Source of the DNA: G965240365 sp965240365
Lineage (GTDB): Bacteria > Pseudomonadota > Gammaproteobacteria > Eutrophobiales > Eutrophobiaceae
Length of the DNA stretch: 64,000 nt
NCBI GenBank assembly: GCA_965240365.1
Contig: OZ251218.1
Span: 3,596,001-3,660,000 of the forward strand
Direction of reading: 5' to 3'
Part shown: one piece after another, positions 54,340-63,801 of the stretch
How the letters are laid out: every line of letters begins with the position of its first letter
Numbering within the stretch: the stretch's first letter is position 1
Made by a program: the position numbers and the translations under genes
Notes under the pieces: model-generated
What the model was told of the DNA's origin: nothing
Database searches by the model: none
The model's input: the letters and a program-made list of their open reading frames with translations, nothing else

Positions 54340-54548
54340 GGATATTCCCCTAAACTGAAATAGTAAAAAATAGCTGGCAATATTCATACCTTTAACCGTC
54401 GGCAAACCACCCCGCCCGGAGTCACGGCCGGCACAGGCAAACGCCCCGGTGCGCCGTGAAGAGGGTGATAGGAGTAAGTGGTGATTGCAGCAAATCAGCC
54501 ACTCACATGGTTTATTTGCTGCAATGCCCGTTGTTATTATTGCTGTTA

Positions 54549-54865
54549 TTGTCATTCCCGTGTACACGGGAATGGATAGTCCAATGCACTGGATTCCGGC
54601 CTTCACCGGGCGGCTACGGGCATCCTCGGCGGCTTGTTCCAGACGCCGCTCTACCACCTACATCCCTGTAGGCGTGCCCTCTCGCCGCATACAGGACTTC
54701 CTGTCCATAAATGACGATGGGGCGTGCGCGCACATTACGGTAACTTTTAATATTATTTCTGTCTCCCCCGTTATTCCAGTCTGCCTGCCACGGGCAGGCT
54801 GGAATAACAGCGAGGATTGGGTTCCGGCTTTCGCCTGCCTGCGGCAGGCAGGCCGGAATAGACAT
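54549..54865. repeat. Dispersed repeats including the 126-bp module (54591-54716)
   Basis: Gap 54340-54877. TCATTCCCGTGTACACGGGA is followed by the module from GGATTCCGGCCTTCA to CCATAAATGACGA, matching 43231-43356. Then come a CTGCCTGCCACGGGCAGG unit (about 54780) and a GGTTCCGGCTTTCG hairpin with CCTGCCTGCGGCAGGCAGG in its loop (about 54822-54860). Confidence 0.85.
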
Positions 54866-54877
54866 GGGCCACATTAC

Positions 54878-56200
54878 TCAATCCGGCTTCCTCCCACCCC
54901 TGCCGATACAGTAATAACTAAAGCCCGCGGCCTGCATCAGATCCGGCTCATACACATTGCGCAGGTCAATAAAGACCGGCCGGGCCAATGCGTTTTTAAG
55001 CCGTTCGAGATCCAGATTACGGTAGGCATTCCATTCGGTCATCAATATCACCGCATCGGCGCCTTCAAGCGCGGCATAAATATCATCAAAGTAGCGGATG
55101 CCGGCCGGGAGTTGTTTTTTTGCCTCTGTCATGCCCTGCGGGTCATGGGCGCGGACCTGGCAGCCGTTTTCCATGAGCTTCGGCAGGATGGCGAGTGATG
55201 GCGCGGCGCGCATATCATCGGTTTCCGGCTTGAAGGTCAAACCCAGCACCGCAATGGTCTTGCCATGCTCGCCACCGCCAAGCGCGGTGCGGATTTTTTT
55301 AATCATGCGCGCCTTTTGCGCGTCATTGACCTCGATCACCGCCTCGACAATACGGCTGGAAACCCCGCTCTCCTGGGCAATACGCGCCAGCGCTTGGGTG
55401 TCTTTGGGGAAACAGGAGCCGCCGAAGCCCGGGCCGGGATGCAAAAACTTTTTGCCGATGCGCCGGTCCAGCCCCATGCCTTTGGCCACGGCATGCACAT
55501 CGGCGCCCAGCGCTTCACACAGGGTCGAAATCTCGTTGATAAAACTGATCTTGGTAGCCAGAAAGGCATTGGCGGCATACTTGATCAACTCGGCGCTTTC
55601 CAGATCCGTCTTCAATATCGGCGCTTCAATCAGGTTCAAGGGCCGGTAGAGCGCGCGTAGCTGCGTTTCGGCCCGCGCCGATTCGACCCCGATCACCACC
55701 CGATCCGGGCGCATGAAGTCGGCAATCGCCGCGCCTTCCCGTAAAAATTCGGGATTCGAGGCCACGTCAAAATCCGCTTCCGGGCGGGCCTCCCGGATGA
55801 TGCGCTGCACCTCTCTGGCCGTGCCCACCGGCACGGTCGATTTATCCACGATCACCGTATAACCCGCGAGATGCGCGGCAATTTCCCTGGCTGCCGCATA
55901 GACATAGCTTAAATCCGCGTGCCCGTCTCCGCGCCGGGGGGGCGTGCCGACCGCGATAAATACCAGATCGGAGGCGGCAATATGATCGGCGCAGGTCTCG
56001 CTGAATGCCAGCCGGCCGGCCCTGACATTGTCTGCTACCAGACGCTCAAGCCCCGGCTCATAGATCGGTATTTCCCCGCGCTTCAGGGCCGCGATCTTTG
56101 CCCCGTCCTTATCAATACAGACCACATTCGCCCCGAATTCGGCAAAACAGGCGCCGGAAACCAGGCCGACATAGCCGGCCCCAATCATGGCTACTTTCAT
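54878..56200 (-). CDS. ugd: UDP-glucose 6-dehydrogenase
   Basis: 440 aa. N-terminal NAD fold GAGYVGLVSGACFAEFG, IVDKSTVPVGTAREV and SNPEFLREGAAIADF. The catalytic cysteine lies in GPGFGGSCFPKD near residue 260; the C-terminal domain has LGLTFKPETDDMRAAPSL. It oxidises UDP-glucose to UDP-glucuronate with two NAD. It lies just upstream of the end of the co-directional epimerase gene, whose likely substrate is its product. Confidence 0.95.
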   Translation of the reverse strand: MKVAMIGAGYVGLVSGACFAEFGANVVCIDKDGAKIAALKRGEIPIYEPGLERLVADNVRAGRLAFSETCADHIAASDLVFIAVGTPPRRGDGHADLSYVYAAAREIAAHLAGYTVIVDKSTVPVGTAREVQRIIREARPEADFDVASNPEFLREGAAIADFMRPDRVVIGVESARAETQLRALYRPLNLIEAPILKTDLESAELIKYAANAFLATKISFINEISTLCEALGADVHAVAKGMGLDRRIGKKFLHPGPGFGGSCFPKDTQALARIAQESGVSSRIVEAVIEVNDAQKARMIKKIRTALGGGEHGKTIAVLGLTFKPETDDMRAAPSLAILPKLMENGCQVRAHDPQGMTEAKKQLPAGIRYFDDIYAALEGADAVILMTEWNAYRNLDLERLKNALARPVFIDLRNVYEPDLMQAAGFSYYCIGRGGRKPD

Positions 56201-56246
56201 ACGCGATTATTCCAAAAGATTATAAAAAAACGATAGCGGCCCGGAA

Positions 56247-57221
56247 TCATACCCGAAAATACGTCCGGTACCAGGCAACGAATTTCGCCAGCCCCTGCTC
56301 AATACCGGTGTTCGGATTAAAGCCGAGTTCGGCCCTGGCGCTATCAATATCGGCACAGGTCTCGGCCATATCCCCCGGCTGCATGGGCCGCCTGTTCAAC
56401 TTCGCCTTTTTGCCGATCACCCGCTCCAGGGCGGTGATAAAGTCCAGCAGGGTCACGGGCCGGTTATTGCCCAGGTTGTATATTCGAAAATGATCAGCCT
56501 TGTTCAAGCCCGTCAGTGGCCGATCAACCGCGCTGATCACGCCGTTGACAATATCATCGACATAGGTGAAATCGCGGGCATGTCTGCCGTGATTAAAGAC
56601 ATCGATCGCCGCGCCGCTCAGGATGTTTTTTGTGAACTTGAAATACGCCATATCCGGCCGGCCCCATGGGCCATAGACCGTGAAAAAGCGCAGGCCGGTC
56701 ACGGGAAAATCAAACAAATGATGATAGGCATGCGCCATCAACTCATTGGCCGCCTTGCTGGCGCCGTACAGGGAGGCCGGGGCGGAGACCGGATCGCGGG
56801 TTGAAAACGGAATTTTTTTATTGACCCCGTAAACGGAGCTGGAAGAGGCATAGACCAGATGGCGAATCCCGTTGTGCCGGCAGGCTTCGAGCACGGTCAA
56901 AAACCCGCTGATATTGGCATGAATATAAGCCTCGGGATTTTCCAAAGAATACCGCACCCCGGCCTGGGCAGCGAGGTGAATGATAATATCCGGCCGTTCC
57001 GACCGGACAAGACGTTCGACATTTTCCCGGTCGGCGATATCCTGCTGATAAAAAGCAAACCCCTCGCGGGGTTTGAGGTGTCGCAGCCGATCCTGTTTAA
57101 GTGTGACGGCATAGTAATCATTGAGGTTATCAAACCCGATGACCGCATCGCCCCGTGCCAGCAAACACTTCGCCACATGAAAACCGATAAAACCCGCGAC
57201 CCCTGTGATCAGAAATTTCAT
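56247..57221 (-). CDS. NAD-dependent epimerase, probably UDP-glucuronate 4-epimerase
   Basis: 324 aa SDR. NAD motif GVAGFIGFHVAKCL, then IIHLAAQAGVRYSLENP, catalytic SSSSVYG and Y-x3-K in YGASKAANELMAHAY, and RFFTVYGPWGRPDMA, as in UDP-glucuronate 4-epimerases. With Ugd it would supply UDP-galacturonate for lipopolysaccharide or capsule. It is 46 bases upstream of ugd in the same operon. Exact substrate is inferred from family and neighbour. Confidence 0.85.
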   Translation of the reverse strand: MKFLITGVAGFIGFHVAKCLLARGDAVIGFDNLNDYYAVTLKQDRLRHLKPREGFAFYQQDIADRENVERLVRSERPDIIIHLAAQAGVRYSLENPEAYIHANISGFLTVLEACRHNGIRHLVYASSSSVYGVNKKIPFSTRDPVSAPASLYGASKAANELMAHAYHHLFDFPVTGLRFFTVYGPWGRPDMAYFKFTKNILSGAAIDVFNHGRHARDFTYVDDIVNGVISAVDRPLTGLNKADHFRIYNLGNNRPVTLLDFITALERVIGKKAKLNRRPMQPGDMAETCADIDSARAELGFNPNTGIEQGLAKFVAWYRTYFRV

Positions 57222-57363
57222 GTCAAGGATTATTCCGGAGCCGTATGGATGGTTTGATAAAAGAAGACGGGTTTTTGGCAGACCATGTTAAATAAAATGG
57301 CTTGACTTAGCCAGTCTAAAATAGAAACATTTAAGATTGAAAAAACACACACGAGGTCAAACA

Positions 57364-58056
57364 ATGAAAACAATCGGCCTGCTTGGCGGCATGAGTTGGG
57401 AAAGCACTCTGGATTACTACAGGGCAATCAATGAGGGGATCAAAAACGCCCTCGGCGGTTTGCATTCTGCAAAAATTGCCATGTACAGTGTTGACTTTGA
57501 GCCTGTCAAGCAACTTCAGCAGGCCGGCGACTGGGCCAAAACGATCAGGATTTTATCTGAAGCCGCCAACAATATTGAGGCCGCCGGGGCCGATTTTCTG
57601 CTCGTCTGCACAAACACGATGCACAAGATCGCCCCCGAAATTGAAGCCTCGATAAAAATCCCCCTGCTCCATATTGCCGATGCGACTGCGGACGTTATTA
57701 TCAAGGAAGGCATTAAGTCAGTGGGTTTATTGGGCACCGCCTATACCATGGAACAGGCGTTTTACAAGGGCAGGCTCACGAATAATCACGGCCTTCGGGT
57801 ATTCGTGCCGGGCGAACAGGATCGGAATATTGTGCACAACATCATTTACCGGGAACTCTGCCTGGGAAAGGTTAAGGCAGACTCGAAGGCAGAATATTTA
57901 CGCATTATATACGCCCTGGCCGCCCAGGGGGCAGAGGCCGTTATTCTCGGCTGCACGGAAATCGGTATGCTGGTCAAGCAGGCGGATACCGCTATCAGAT
58001 TGCTGGATACCACGGCTATCCATGCGGAAAAAGCGGTTGAGTATGCCATAAGATGA
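57364..58056 (+). CDS. Aspartate/glutamate racemase family protein (YgeA-like)
   Basis: 230 aa from the ATG at 57364. Start KTIGLLGGMSWESTLDYYRA and the two catalytic cysteines in LVCTNTMHKI and ILGCTEIGML mark the PLP-independent racemase group. Broad-specificity amino-acid racemases are known in this branch; which amino acid it uses here is open. Divergent from the epimerase. Confidence 0.88.
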   Translation: MKTIGLLGGMSWESTLDYYRAINEGIKNALGGLHSAKIAMYSVDFEPVKQLQQAGDWAKTIRILSEAANNIEAAGADFLLVCTNTMHKIAPEIEASIKIPLLHIADATADVIIKEGIKSVGLLGTAYTMEQAFYKGRLTNNHGLRVFVPGEQDRNIVHNIIYRELCLGKVKADSKAEYLRIIYALAAQGAEAVILGCTEIGMLVKQADTAIRLLDTTAIHAEKAVEYAIR

Positions 58057-58104
58057 GTGACTCAAGCGGACATTAAGCCATTTACCAAGCCGGCAGCGCC
58101 TTCC

Positions 58105-58285
58105 TCGGCTACCTGCTCGCAGCCTGCCTGAAGCAGGCAGGTCAGGCCGGAATGGAAGGGGCTTTTTGTGCATTGCCACTCCTTTTGGCCCTCTGCCGTC
58201 TTTTTCACTCCTGCCCCGTGGTCATTCCAGCGAAAGCTGGAATCCAGTGATTTATGCGATACAGTCCCGCGAAGCGGGAATGACA
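58105..58285. repeat. Dispersed palindromic repeats
   Basis: GCCTGCCTGAAGCAGGCAGG (about 58126), the GTCATTCCAGCGAAAGCTGG hairpin (about 58220) and a CAGTCCCGCGAAGCGGGAAT hairpin follow the racemase gene. No gene is seen in 58057-58489. Confidence 0.85.
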
Positions 58286-58381
58286 TCAAATGCGTCATTC
58301 TGACTGGCACGGTAGAGGCAGACAGAGCCGGATTCCATTTCACACCCCGGCGCCACCTTACTGGATTCCGACTTTCGCCTG

Positions 58382-58431
58382 CCTGCCTGCTGCAGACAGG
58401 GAAGTCCAGGATGGACTTATTCAGAGCTTCC
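58382..58431. repeat. Five-hairpin dispersed element, right-end fragment
   Basis: CCTGCCTGCTGCAGACAGG is joined to AAGTCCAGGATGGACTT and CAGAGCTTCC. The same junction of palindromic unit to right end is found in copy 4. The inner stem has AAGTCC/GGACTT where copy 1 has AAATCC/GGATTT, again a paired change. Confidence 0.8.
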
Positions 58432-58489
58432 TTGAGGAAACTCCGGCCGGGAAATGACTCCCGACCCGACCGGTATGAAATGCAGGAAA

Positions 58490-58565
58490 TGGCGTCCCCA
58501 AGGGGATTCGAACCCCTGTTGCCGCCGTGAAAGGGCGATGTCCTAGGCCTCTAGACGATGGGGAC
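58490..58565 (-). tRNA. tRNA-Glu (anticodon TTC)
   Basis: 76 nt including an encoded CCA. The 5' end is GTCCCCATCGTCTAGAGGCC, the anticodon arm reads CGCCC-TTTCACG-GCGG, and the T arm is GGGGTTCGAATCCCC. The acceptor stem GTCCCCA pairs with TGGGGAC. It lies in the usual place after gltX and tRNA-Ala. Confidence 0.97.
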
Positions 58566-58592
58566 TTTTGCTGTCCTGCAAACTGGAAAGAC

Positions 58593-58668
<76 letters not shown>

Positions 58669-58725
58669 GACTCACTGCCGCTTGTTGCGACAGGCGGCAG
58701 ACTTTACGTGACCCGCCAGCCGCTG

Positions 58726-60129
58726 TCAAGACAATGCGCGTTTTTGAATGAATTCAATGCCCTTTTGCATGCGGCTCAGGGTTCTGGCCCGGCCCGCCAG
58801 ACGCAATGTGTCGTCTATCGCGGGCGAGATACCGGCGCCGGTGACAAGCACGCGCAAGGGTTGCGCCAGCCTGGCCATTTTTAACTCAAACTTCGCGGCA
58901 ACCGCCTCAATCGCGGCCTTGAGCTTGTCATTAGTCCACTCCGGCAGGTGTTCCAGCTCCTCCCTTAACGCGCTCAGCGGCGCCAACACGACAGGGCGCA
59001 GGTGTTTCTTGGCCGCGCCGGGCTGGTATTCGGCAAAATCCTGATAAAAGCACACGCTCTGTTCTGCCATATCCTTCAATGTTTCAGTGCGCTGCTTCTG
59101 CACGGCAATGAGTTCCGTCAGCGCCGGCCCCTGCTCCGTGGCAACGGCCATCTTTTTAAACATGGCGGCCAGGGCCTCAGCCAGGCTCGCATCGTCTGCA
59201 TGTTTCAAATAATGTTGATTAAGCCAGCGCAGTTTTTGCGGATTAATGCTGGCCGATGACTTATTAACCGCGGCAATATCAAATTCCGCGATCATTTCAG
59301 CAATGGAAAACACCTCCCGGTCGCCCATGGACCAGCCCAGCCTGACCAGATAATTCAGCAGCGCTTCCGGCAAAAATCCCTCGTCCCGATATTGCAGAAC
59401 ACTGGCGGCCCCGTCGCGCTTCGATAATTTCCGGCCGTCGGCGCCCAGGATCATCGGGATATGCGCGTAGCCCGGCACGGGCGCGCCCAGCGCCTTGAAA
59501 ATATTGATTTGCCTGGGCGTATTGTTCAGGTGATCATCGCCGCGGATGACATGAGAAACCGCCATATCCATATCATCGACCACCACGGACAGATTATATG
59601 TCGGCGAGCCATCCGAACGCGCGATAATCAAGTCATCCAGTTCCCGGTTGGCGAAACTCACCTCGCCCTGCACCTGATCATGTACAATGACATTGCCGGT
59701 CAGCGGATTTTTAAAGCGCACGACCGCCCCCTTCGCCGCGCTGCCCCGCTCGCGGCAAAGCCCGTCATAGCGGGGCTTCAGCCCTTTCGACAGGGCCTCG
59801 CCGCGTAATTGCGCCAGCCGTTCCCTGGAACACGAACAACGATAGGCCCGGCCTTCATCCAGCAGCCGGGTGATGATCTCCCGATACCGATCAAGCCGCT
59901 CTGTTTGATAATAGGGCGCGCCGTCCCAATCCAGGCGCAACCACCGCATCCCGTCCAGTATCACCCGCACGGCCGCGGCGCTGGAACGCTCGCGGTCGGT
60001 ATCCTCAATGCGCAGTAAAAATTTGCCGCCATGATGCCTTGCATACAGCCATGAAAAAAGCGCGGTGCGAACCCCGCCGATATGCAAAAGGCCGGTGGGA
60101 CTCGGGGCAAAACGGGTAATCAGCGGCAT
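58726..60129 (-). CDS. gltX: Glutamate--tRNA ligase
   Basis: 467 aa. The class I signature is FAPSPTGLLHIGGVRTALF at the start, and the KMSKS equivalent is DGRKLSKRDGA near residue 240. A C-terminal anticodon-binding helical domain follows. It charges tRNA-Glu, whose gene lies just downstream. HipA toxins of the E. coli type act on this enzyme; a hipBA pair is present at 2.5-4.1 kb. Confidence 0.96.
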   Translation of the reverse strand: MPLITRFAPSPTGLLHIGGVRTALFSWLYARHHGGKFLLRIEDTDRERSSAAAVRVILDGMRWLRLDWDGAPYYQTERLDRYREIITRLLDEGRAYRCSCSRERLAQLRGEALSKGLKPRYDGLCRERGSAAKGAVVRFKNPLTGNVIVHDQVQGEVSFANRELDDLIIARSDGSPTYNLSVVVDDMDMAVSHVIRGDDHLNNTPRQINIFKALGAPVPGYAHIPMILGADGRKLSKRDGAASVLQYRDEGFLPEALLNYLVRLGWSMGDREVFSIAEMIAEFDIAAVNKSSASINPQKLRWLNQHYLKHADDASLAEALAAMFKKMAVATEQGPALTELIAVQKQRTETLKDMAEQSVCFYQDFAEYQPGAAKKHLRPVVLAPLSALREELEHLPEWTNDKLKAAIEAVAAKFELKMARLAQPLRVLVTGAGISPAIDDTLRLAGRARTLSRMQKGIEFIQKRALS

Positions 60130-60194
60130 TTTTGCCTAAACCAGGCCAACCGTTATAACAAGCGGGCCTTGCAGCCCGGATGGATTACTGACCA

Positions 60195-60295
60195 TATCGC
60201 CTCCGCCGTCATTCCGGCCTGCCTCGTGCAGGCAGGCGAAAACTGGAATCCAGTGGTTTTACTATACATTCCCGCGTATGCGGGAATGACAACAA
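60195..60295. repeat. Dispersed palindromic repeats
   Basis: CGTCATTCCGGCCTGCCTCG...GCAGGCAGGCG (a hairpin with a palindromic unit) is followed by CATTCCCGCGTATGCGGGAATG. It lies between gltX and leuD. Confidence 0.85.
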
Positions 60296-60346
60296 AATTA
60301 TAATTTCTGCCACCCCATCATTCCCCCAGACACTCCAAACACCCCT

Positions 60347-60994
60347 CTACCCCGAAATACCCTTAAATAACCAGGGACTACTCGCCTTCTGTTTTCGCTC
60401 ATAGGCGCGGATTTCATGGGCCAGTTCCAGGGTCAAGCTAATATCATCCTGCCCCTTGAGCAGGCGGTCTTTCATGCCGGCGTCAATGTCAAAGCCATAG
60501 CGGCGGCCCGCTTCGGTCTTGATGCATTGCCCTTCAAGGTCAACCGTGGCCTGAAATCCGCGCCTGGCATGAACCGCGGTGAATAACTCGTCAACCTCGG
60601 CTTCCGGCAGGCATATCGGCAAAAAGCCGTTTTTCAGCGAATTACTGTAAAAAATATCCGCAAAGCCGGGGGCCAGCGCCGCCTTAAAACCAAAATCGGC
60701 CAGCGCCCAGACGGCATGTTCCCTGGAAGAGCCGCAGCCGAAATTCTCCCTGGCAAGCAGGATTTGCGCCTTGTCATAGGGGGGCTGATTCAGCACAAAA
60801 TCCCGATTTACCGCGCGTTTCGCATGCTCCTCAAGGGTCTCGGCGCTGTCCAGATAACGCCAGTCATCAAACAGGTTGGGGCCAAAACCGGTGCGCTTGA
60901 TCGATTTCAAAAACTGCTTCGGAATAATGGCGTCCGTGTCCACATTGGAACGGTCTATGGCCGCGATGATGCCGGTGAATGTCTTGAATGGCTG
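60347..60994 (-). CDS. leuD: 3-isopropylmalate dehydratase small subunit
   Basis: 215 aa from the ATG at 60994. FKTFTGIIAAIDRSNVDTD, IIPKQFLKSIKRTGFG and the substrate-loop sequence ENFGCGSSREHAVWAL are typical. With LeuC it isomerises 2-isopropylmalate to 3-isopropylmalate in leucine synthesis. It follows leuC after 96 bases. A long open frame antisense to leuC-leuD (60716-62014) is a shadow. Confidence 0.95.
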   Translation of the reverse strand, partial: QPFKTFTGIIAAIDRSNVDTDAIIPKQFLKSIKRTGFGPNLFDDWRYLDSAETLEEHAKRAVNRDFVLNQPPYDKAQILLARENFGCGSSREHAVWALADFGFKAALAPGFADIFYSNSLKNGFLPICLPEAEVDELFTAVHARRGFQATVDLEGQCIKTEAGRRYGFDIDAGMKDRLLKGQDDISLTLELAHEIRAYERKQKASSPWLFKGISG

Positions 60995-61090
60995 CATGGT
61001 CTTTCCCCTTTGTTTCAATATGAATGTCGTTCTTTCGCCTGCCTGCCGTCTGAGAACAAGCCGGAGTGGCGAGGCGCAGAAAAGAATCCC

Positions 61091-62491
61091 TCAAAACTCT
61101 CTGACATCAACAAAATGACCAGCAACGGCCGCGGCCGCGGCCATGGCCGGGCTGACCAGGTGGGTGCGGCCGCCGTGGCCCTGGCGTCCCTCGAAATTGC
61201 GGTTAGAGGTCGATGCGCAGCGCTCTCCCGAAGCAAGCCGGTCCGGGTTCATGCCAAGACACATCGAACAGCCGGGTTCGCGCCATTCAAACCCGGCATC
61301 CAGAAAGACATCGGCCAGACCCTCGGCCTCCGCCTGTTTTTTTACCAGGCCGGAACCCGGCACGACCATCGCCAGCTTGATACTGTCCGCCACCTTCCTG
61401 CCCTGCACAACCTCCGCCGCAATACGCAGATCTTCAATGCGGGAATTGGTGCAGGAACCCAGAAATACCTTGTCAATCCAGATATCCGCGACCGGCGTGC
61501 CCGGCTTCAGCCCCATATAATCCAGCGCCTTCTCCATCCCCTCGCGCTTGACCGCATCCCCGGCCTTGCCCGGATCCGGCACCGCATCATTGACCGAAAT
61601 GACCATCTCCGGCGAAGTGCCCCAGGTCACCTGGGGCTCGATGGCCGCGGCGTCCAGCTCAATCACCTGGTCAAATTCCGCATCCTCATCGCTCTGCAAT
61701 GCTCGCCACAACTCAACCGCGCGGTCCCAGTCTTCCCCCTTCGGCGCATAAGGGCGACCCTTGACATAATCCAGCGTCTTTTCATCAACCGCGACCAGGC
61801 CAACACGCGCGCCCGCCTCAATGCTCATATTACACACGGTCATGCGCCCCTCCACCGACAAGGCCCGGATCGCCTCACCGCCAAACTCAATCGCATAACC
61901 CGTGCCGCCGGCCGTGCCCAGCGCCCCGATAATGGCCAGCATAATATCCTTTGCCACAATGCCCCGCCCGGCCCGGCCATTGACCGCGACCAGCATATTC
62001 CTGGCCTTCTTTAACACCAGACACTGGGTCGCCAGGACATGCTCCACCTCGGAAGTGCCGATACCGAAGGCAAACGCCCCCAGGGCGCCATTGGTCGAAG
62101 TATGAGAATCACCGCAGACTATGGTCATACCCGGCAGGGAAGCGCCCTGCTCGGGGCCGATCACATGCACAATCCCCTGGCGCGGGTCAAACATATCAAT
62201 CCGGGTAATGCCGGACTCCCTGCAATTTTCAGTCAGCGTCTCCAGTTGCAGGCGCGAGACAGGATCTTCGATAACCTCCCGATTCACGGTCGGGACATTA
62301 TGATCCGGCACGGCCAGATTAGTATCCAGCCGCCACGGCCGGCGGCCGGCCAGCTTCAAGCCGGCAAACGCCTGCGGGGAAGTGACTTCATGGATAAGGT
62401 GGCGATCAATATAGATCAAGGCGCTGCCGTCGCCATAATCATGCACCACATGATCATCCCAAAGCCTGTCGTAGAGCGTTCTTGCCTTCAT
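61091..62491 (-). CDS. leuC: 3-isopropylmalate dehydratase large subunit
   Basis: 466 aa. The [4Fe-4S] cluster cysteines lie in VFLGSCTNSRIEDL and GCSMCLGMNPD. The start TLYDRLWDDHVVHDYGDGSA and the motifs IVCGDSHTSTNGALGAFAFG and RDARATAAAP-free C-terminus NRNFEGRQGHGGRTHLVSP match LeuC. It pairs with LeuD. leuB is not in this window on the downstream side. Confidence 0.96.
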   Translation of the reverse strand: MKARTLYDRLWDDHVVHDYGDGSALIYIDRHLIHEVTSPQAFAGLKLAGRRPWRLDTNLAVPDHNVPTVNREVIEDPVSRLQLETLTENCRESGITRIDMFDPRQGIVHVIGPEQGASLPGMTIVCGDSHTSTNGALGAFAFGIGTSEVEHVLATQCLVLKKARNMLVAVNGRAGRGIVAKDIMLAIIGALGTAGGTGYAIEFGGEAIRALSVEGRMTVCNMSIEAGARVGLVAVDEKTLDYVKGRPYAPKGEDWDRAVELWRALQSDEDAEFDQVIELDAAAIEPQVTWGTSPEMVISVNDAVPDPGKAGDAVKREGMEKALDYMGLKPGTPVADIWIDKVFLGSCTNSRIEDLRIAAEVVQGRKVADSIKLAMVVPGSGLVKKQAEAEGLADVFLDAGFEWREPGCSMCLGMNPDRLASGERCASTSNRNFEGRQGHGGRTHLVSPAMAAAAAVAGHFVDVREF

Positions 62492-62574
62492 AGCTGTTGG
62501 TTTATATACAAATCATGCCTTCTATGGAAGGACGGTTTTTTCGACTTCCTGCTCCGGTGTCATTTCCACTCCGT

Positions 62575-62660
62575 CGTCATTCCGGCCTGCCTGCTGCAGA
62601 AGGCGAAAGCCGGAATCCAGTGGTTTTATCCAATACATTCCCGCGGCAGCGGGAATGACA
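62575..62660. repeat. Dispersed palindromic repeats
   Basis: CGTCATTCCGGCCTGCCTGC...AGGCGAAAGCCGGAATCC and CATTCCCGCGGCAGCGGGAATG lie between leuC and the reductase gene. Confidence 0.85.
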
Positions 62661-62669
62661 ACATAGACA

Positions 62670-63668
62670 TCATCCCGGCGGACATATCTCAACCACCGTC
62701 CGGCCGGTTGTCCGCCCGGCCAGCATTTCCTCAAAAACCGTCTCCAGACCGTCCAGACCGACCGTGCCGGTCACGATCTCCCCGAGTTTGGCGGGCGCCA
62801 GGTCATCGGCCAGCCTTTCCCACAATGGCTGGCGCAGATGCGTCGGGCAGCCGGCCGAAGTGATCCCGAGCAGGCTCACGCCCCTTAAAATAAAGGGCAT
62901 GACGGTCGTCTGCAACTGATGACCGCCCGCGAGGCCCACCGAGGCGATATTGCCAAACGGGTTCAACGTGCGGGTCAGCCAGGCCAGCAGATCGCCGCCC
63001 ACGTTATCGATCGCGCCGCCCCATTGCCCCCTTTCCAGCGGCGGGCCGCTCAAGTCGATCGCATTTCGATCCAGGATTTTTGCCGCGCCCAGCGCCTGCA
63101 ACTTCGCATGACTCTCCGCCTTGCCCGTCACGGCAACGACCTCATAACCCAGCGCGCTCATCATATTCACCGCGATCTGGCCGACCCCGCCGGTCGCGCC
63201 GGTCACCACAAACGGGCCTGAATCCGGCCGCTGATTATTTTCCTCAAGCCGCTGCACACACATCGCCGCCGTGAATCCGGCCGTGCCGAGCGCCATCGCC
63301 TCAAACAAACCCATCTTCCGGGGCAGGGCAACCACCCACTCCGCGGGCGCCCGCACATAGCCGGAATAACCGCCGTCATGCGCGACCCCCAGATCATAAC
63401 CCGTCACGAGGACGGCGTCGCCCTCCTTAAAACGCGGGTCATCCGAGCGGAACACATGGCCCGCGACATCAATGCCGGCAACACACGGAAAGCGGCGGAT
63501 GACCTTACCCTTGCCCGTTGCCGCCAGGGCGTCCTTATAATTCACCGAAGAATAGGCGGCCTTGATCACCACCTCGCCCGGACTCAGCGCCTCCAGGCCC
63601 AGCCTTTCCAGCCGCCCCGAGACCTGCTTGCCCTCCTGATGCACCCTGAATGCCTCAAATTCAACCAT
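62670..63668 (-). CDS. AcuI/YhdH-family NADPH-dependent reductase
   Basis: 332 aa MDR protein. The GroES-like half includes SSVNYKDALAATGKGKVIRR and PCVAGIDVAGHV; the NADPH loop is VTGATGGVGQIAVNMMSALG. AcuI/YhdH members reduce acrylyl-CoA, and this one keeps the YKDALA signature of that group. It is cytosolic and appears complete. The upstream 133 bases separate it from the divergent Sel1 gene. Confidence 0.86.
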   Translation of the reverse strand: MVEFEAFRVHQEGKQVSGRLERLGLEALSPGEVVIKAAYSSVNYKDALAATGKGKVIRRFPCVAGIDVAGHVFRSDDPRFKEGDAVLVTGYDLGVAHDGGYSGYVRAPAEWVVALPRKMGLFEAMALGTAGFTAAMCVQRLEENNQRPDSGPFVVTGATGGVGQIAVNMMSALGYEVVAVTGKAESHAKLQALGAAKILDRNAIDLSGPPLERGQWGGAIDNVGGDLLAWLTRTLNPFGNIASVGLAGGHQLQTTVMPFILRGVSLLGITSAGCPTHLRQPLWERLADDLAPAKLGEIVTGTVGLDGLETVFEEMLAGRTTGRTVVEICPPG

Positions 63669-63801
63669 AAACCCGCCTCCCGTATTTACAATTCTGACAC
63701 TGCGTGAAACAATCTACTGCGTGAAACAATCTTTTGCCGTTATCAGGCAACCTCCCTATTCTACGAAACTTGAAGGCCAATACCAACAACGGACTCAAAC
63801 C

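Noticed and set aside
54340..54657. N-terminal extension of the TonB receptor ending at 52282
   Set aside because: The added part is repeat DNA; the ATG at 54339 has a ribosome site and begins a proper signal peptide.
60716..62014. 432-codon open frame antisense to leuC-leuD
   Set aside because: leuC and leuD are certain from motifs; the antisense frame has no recognisable domain and reflects GC-rich codon structure.
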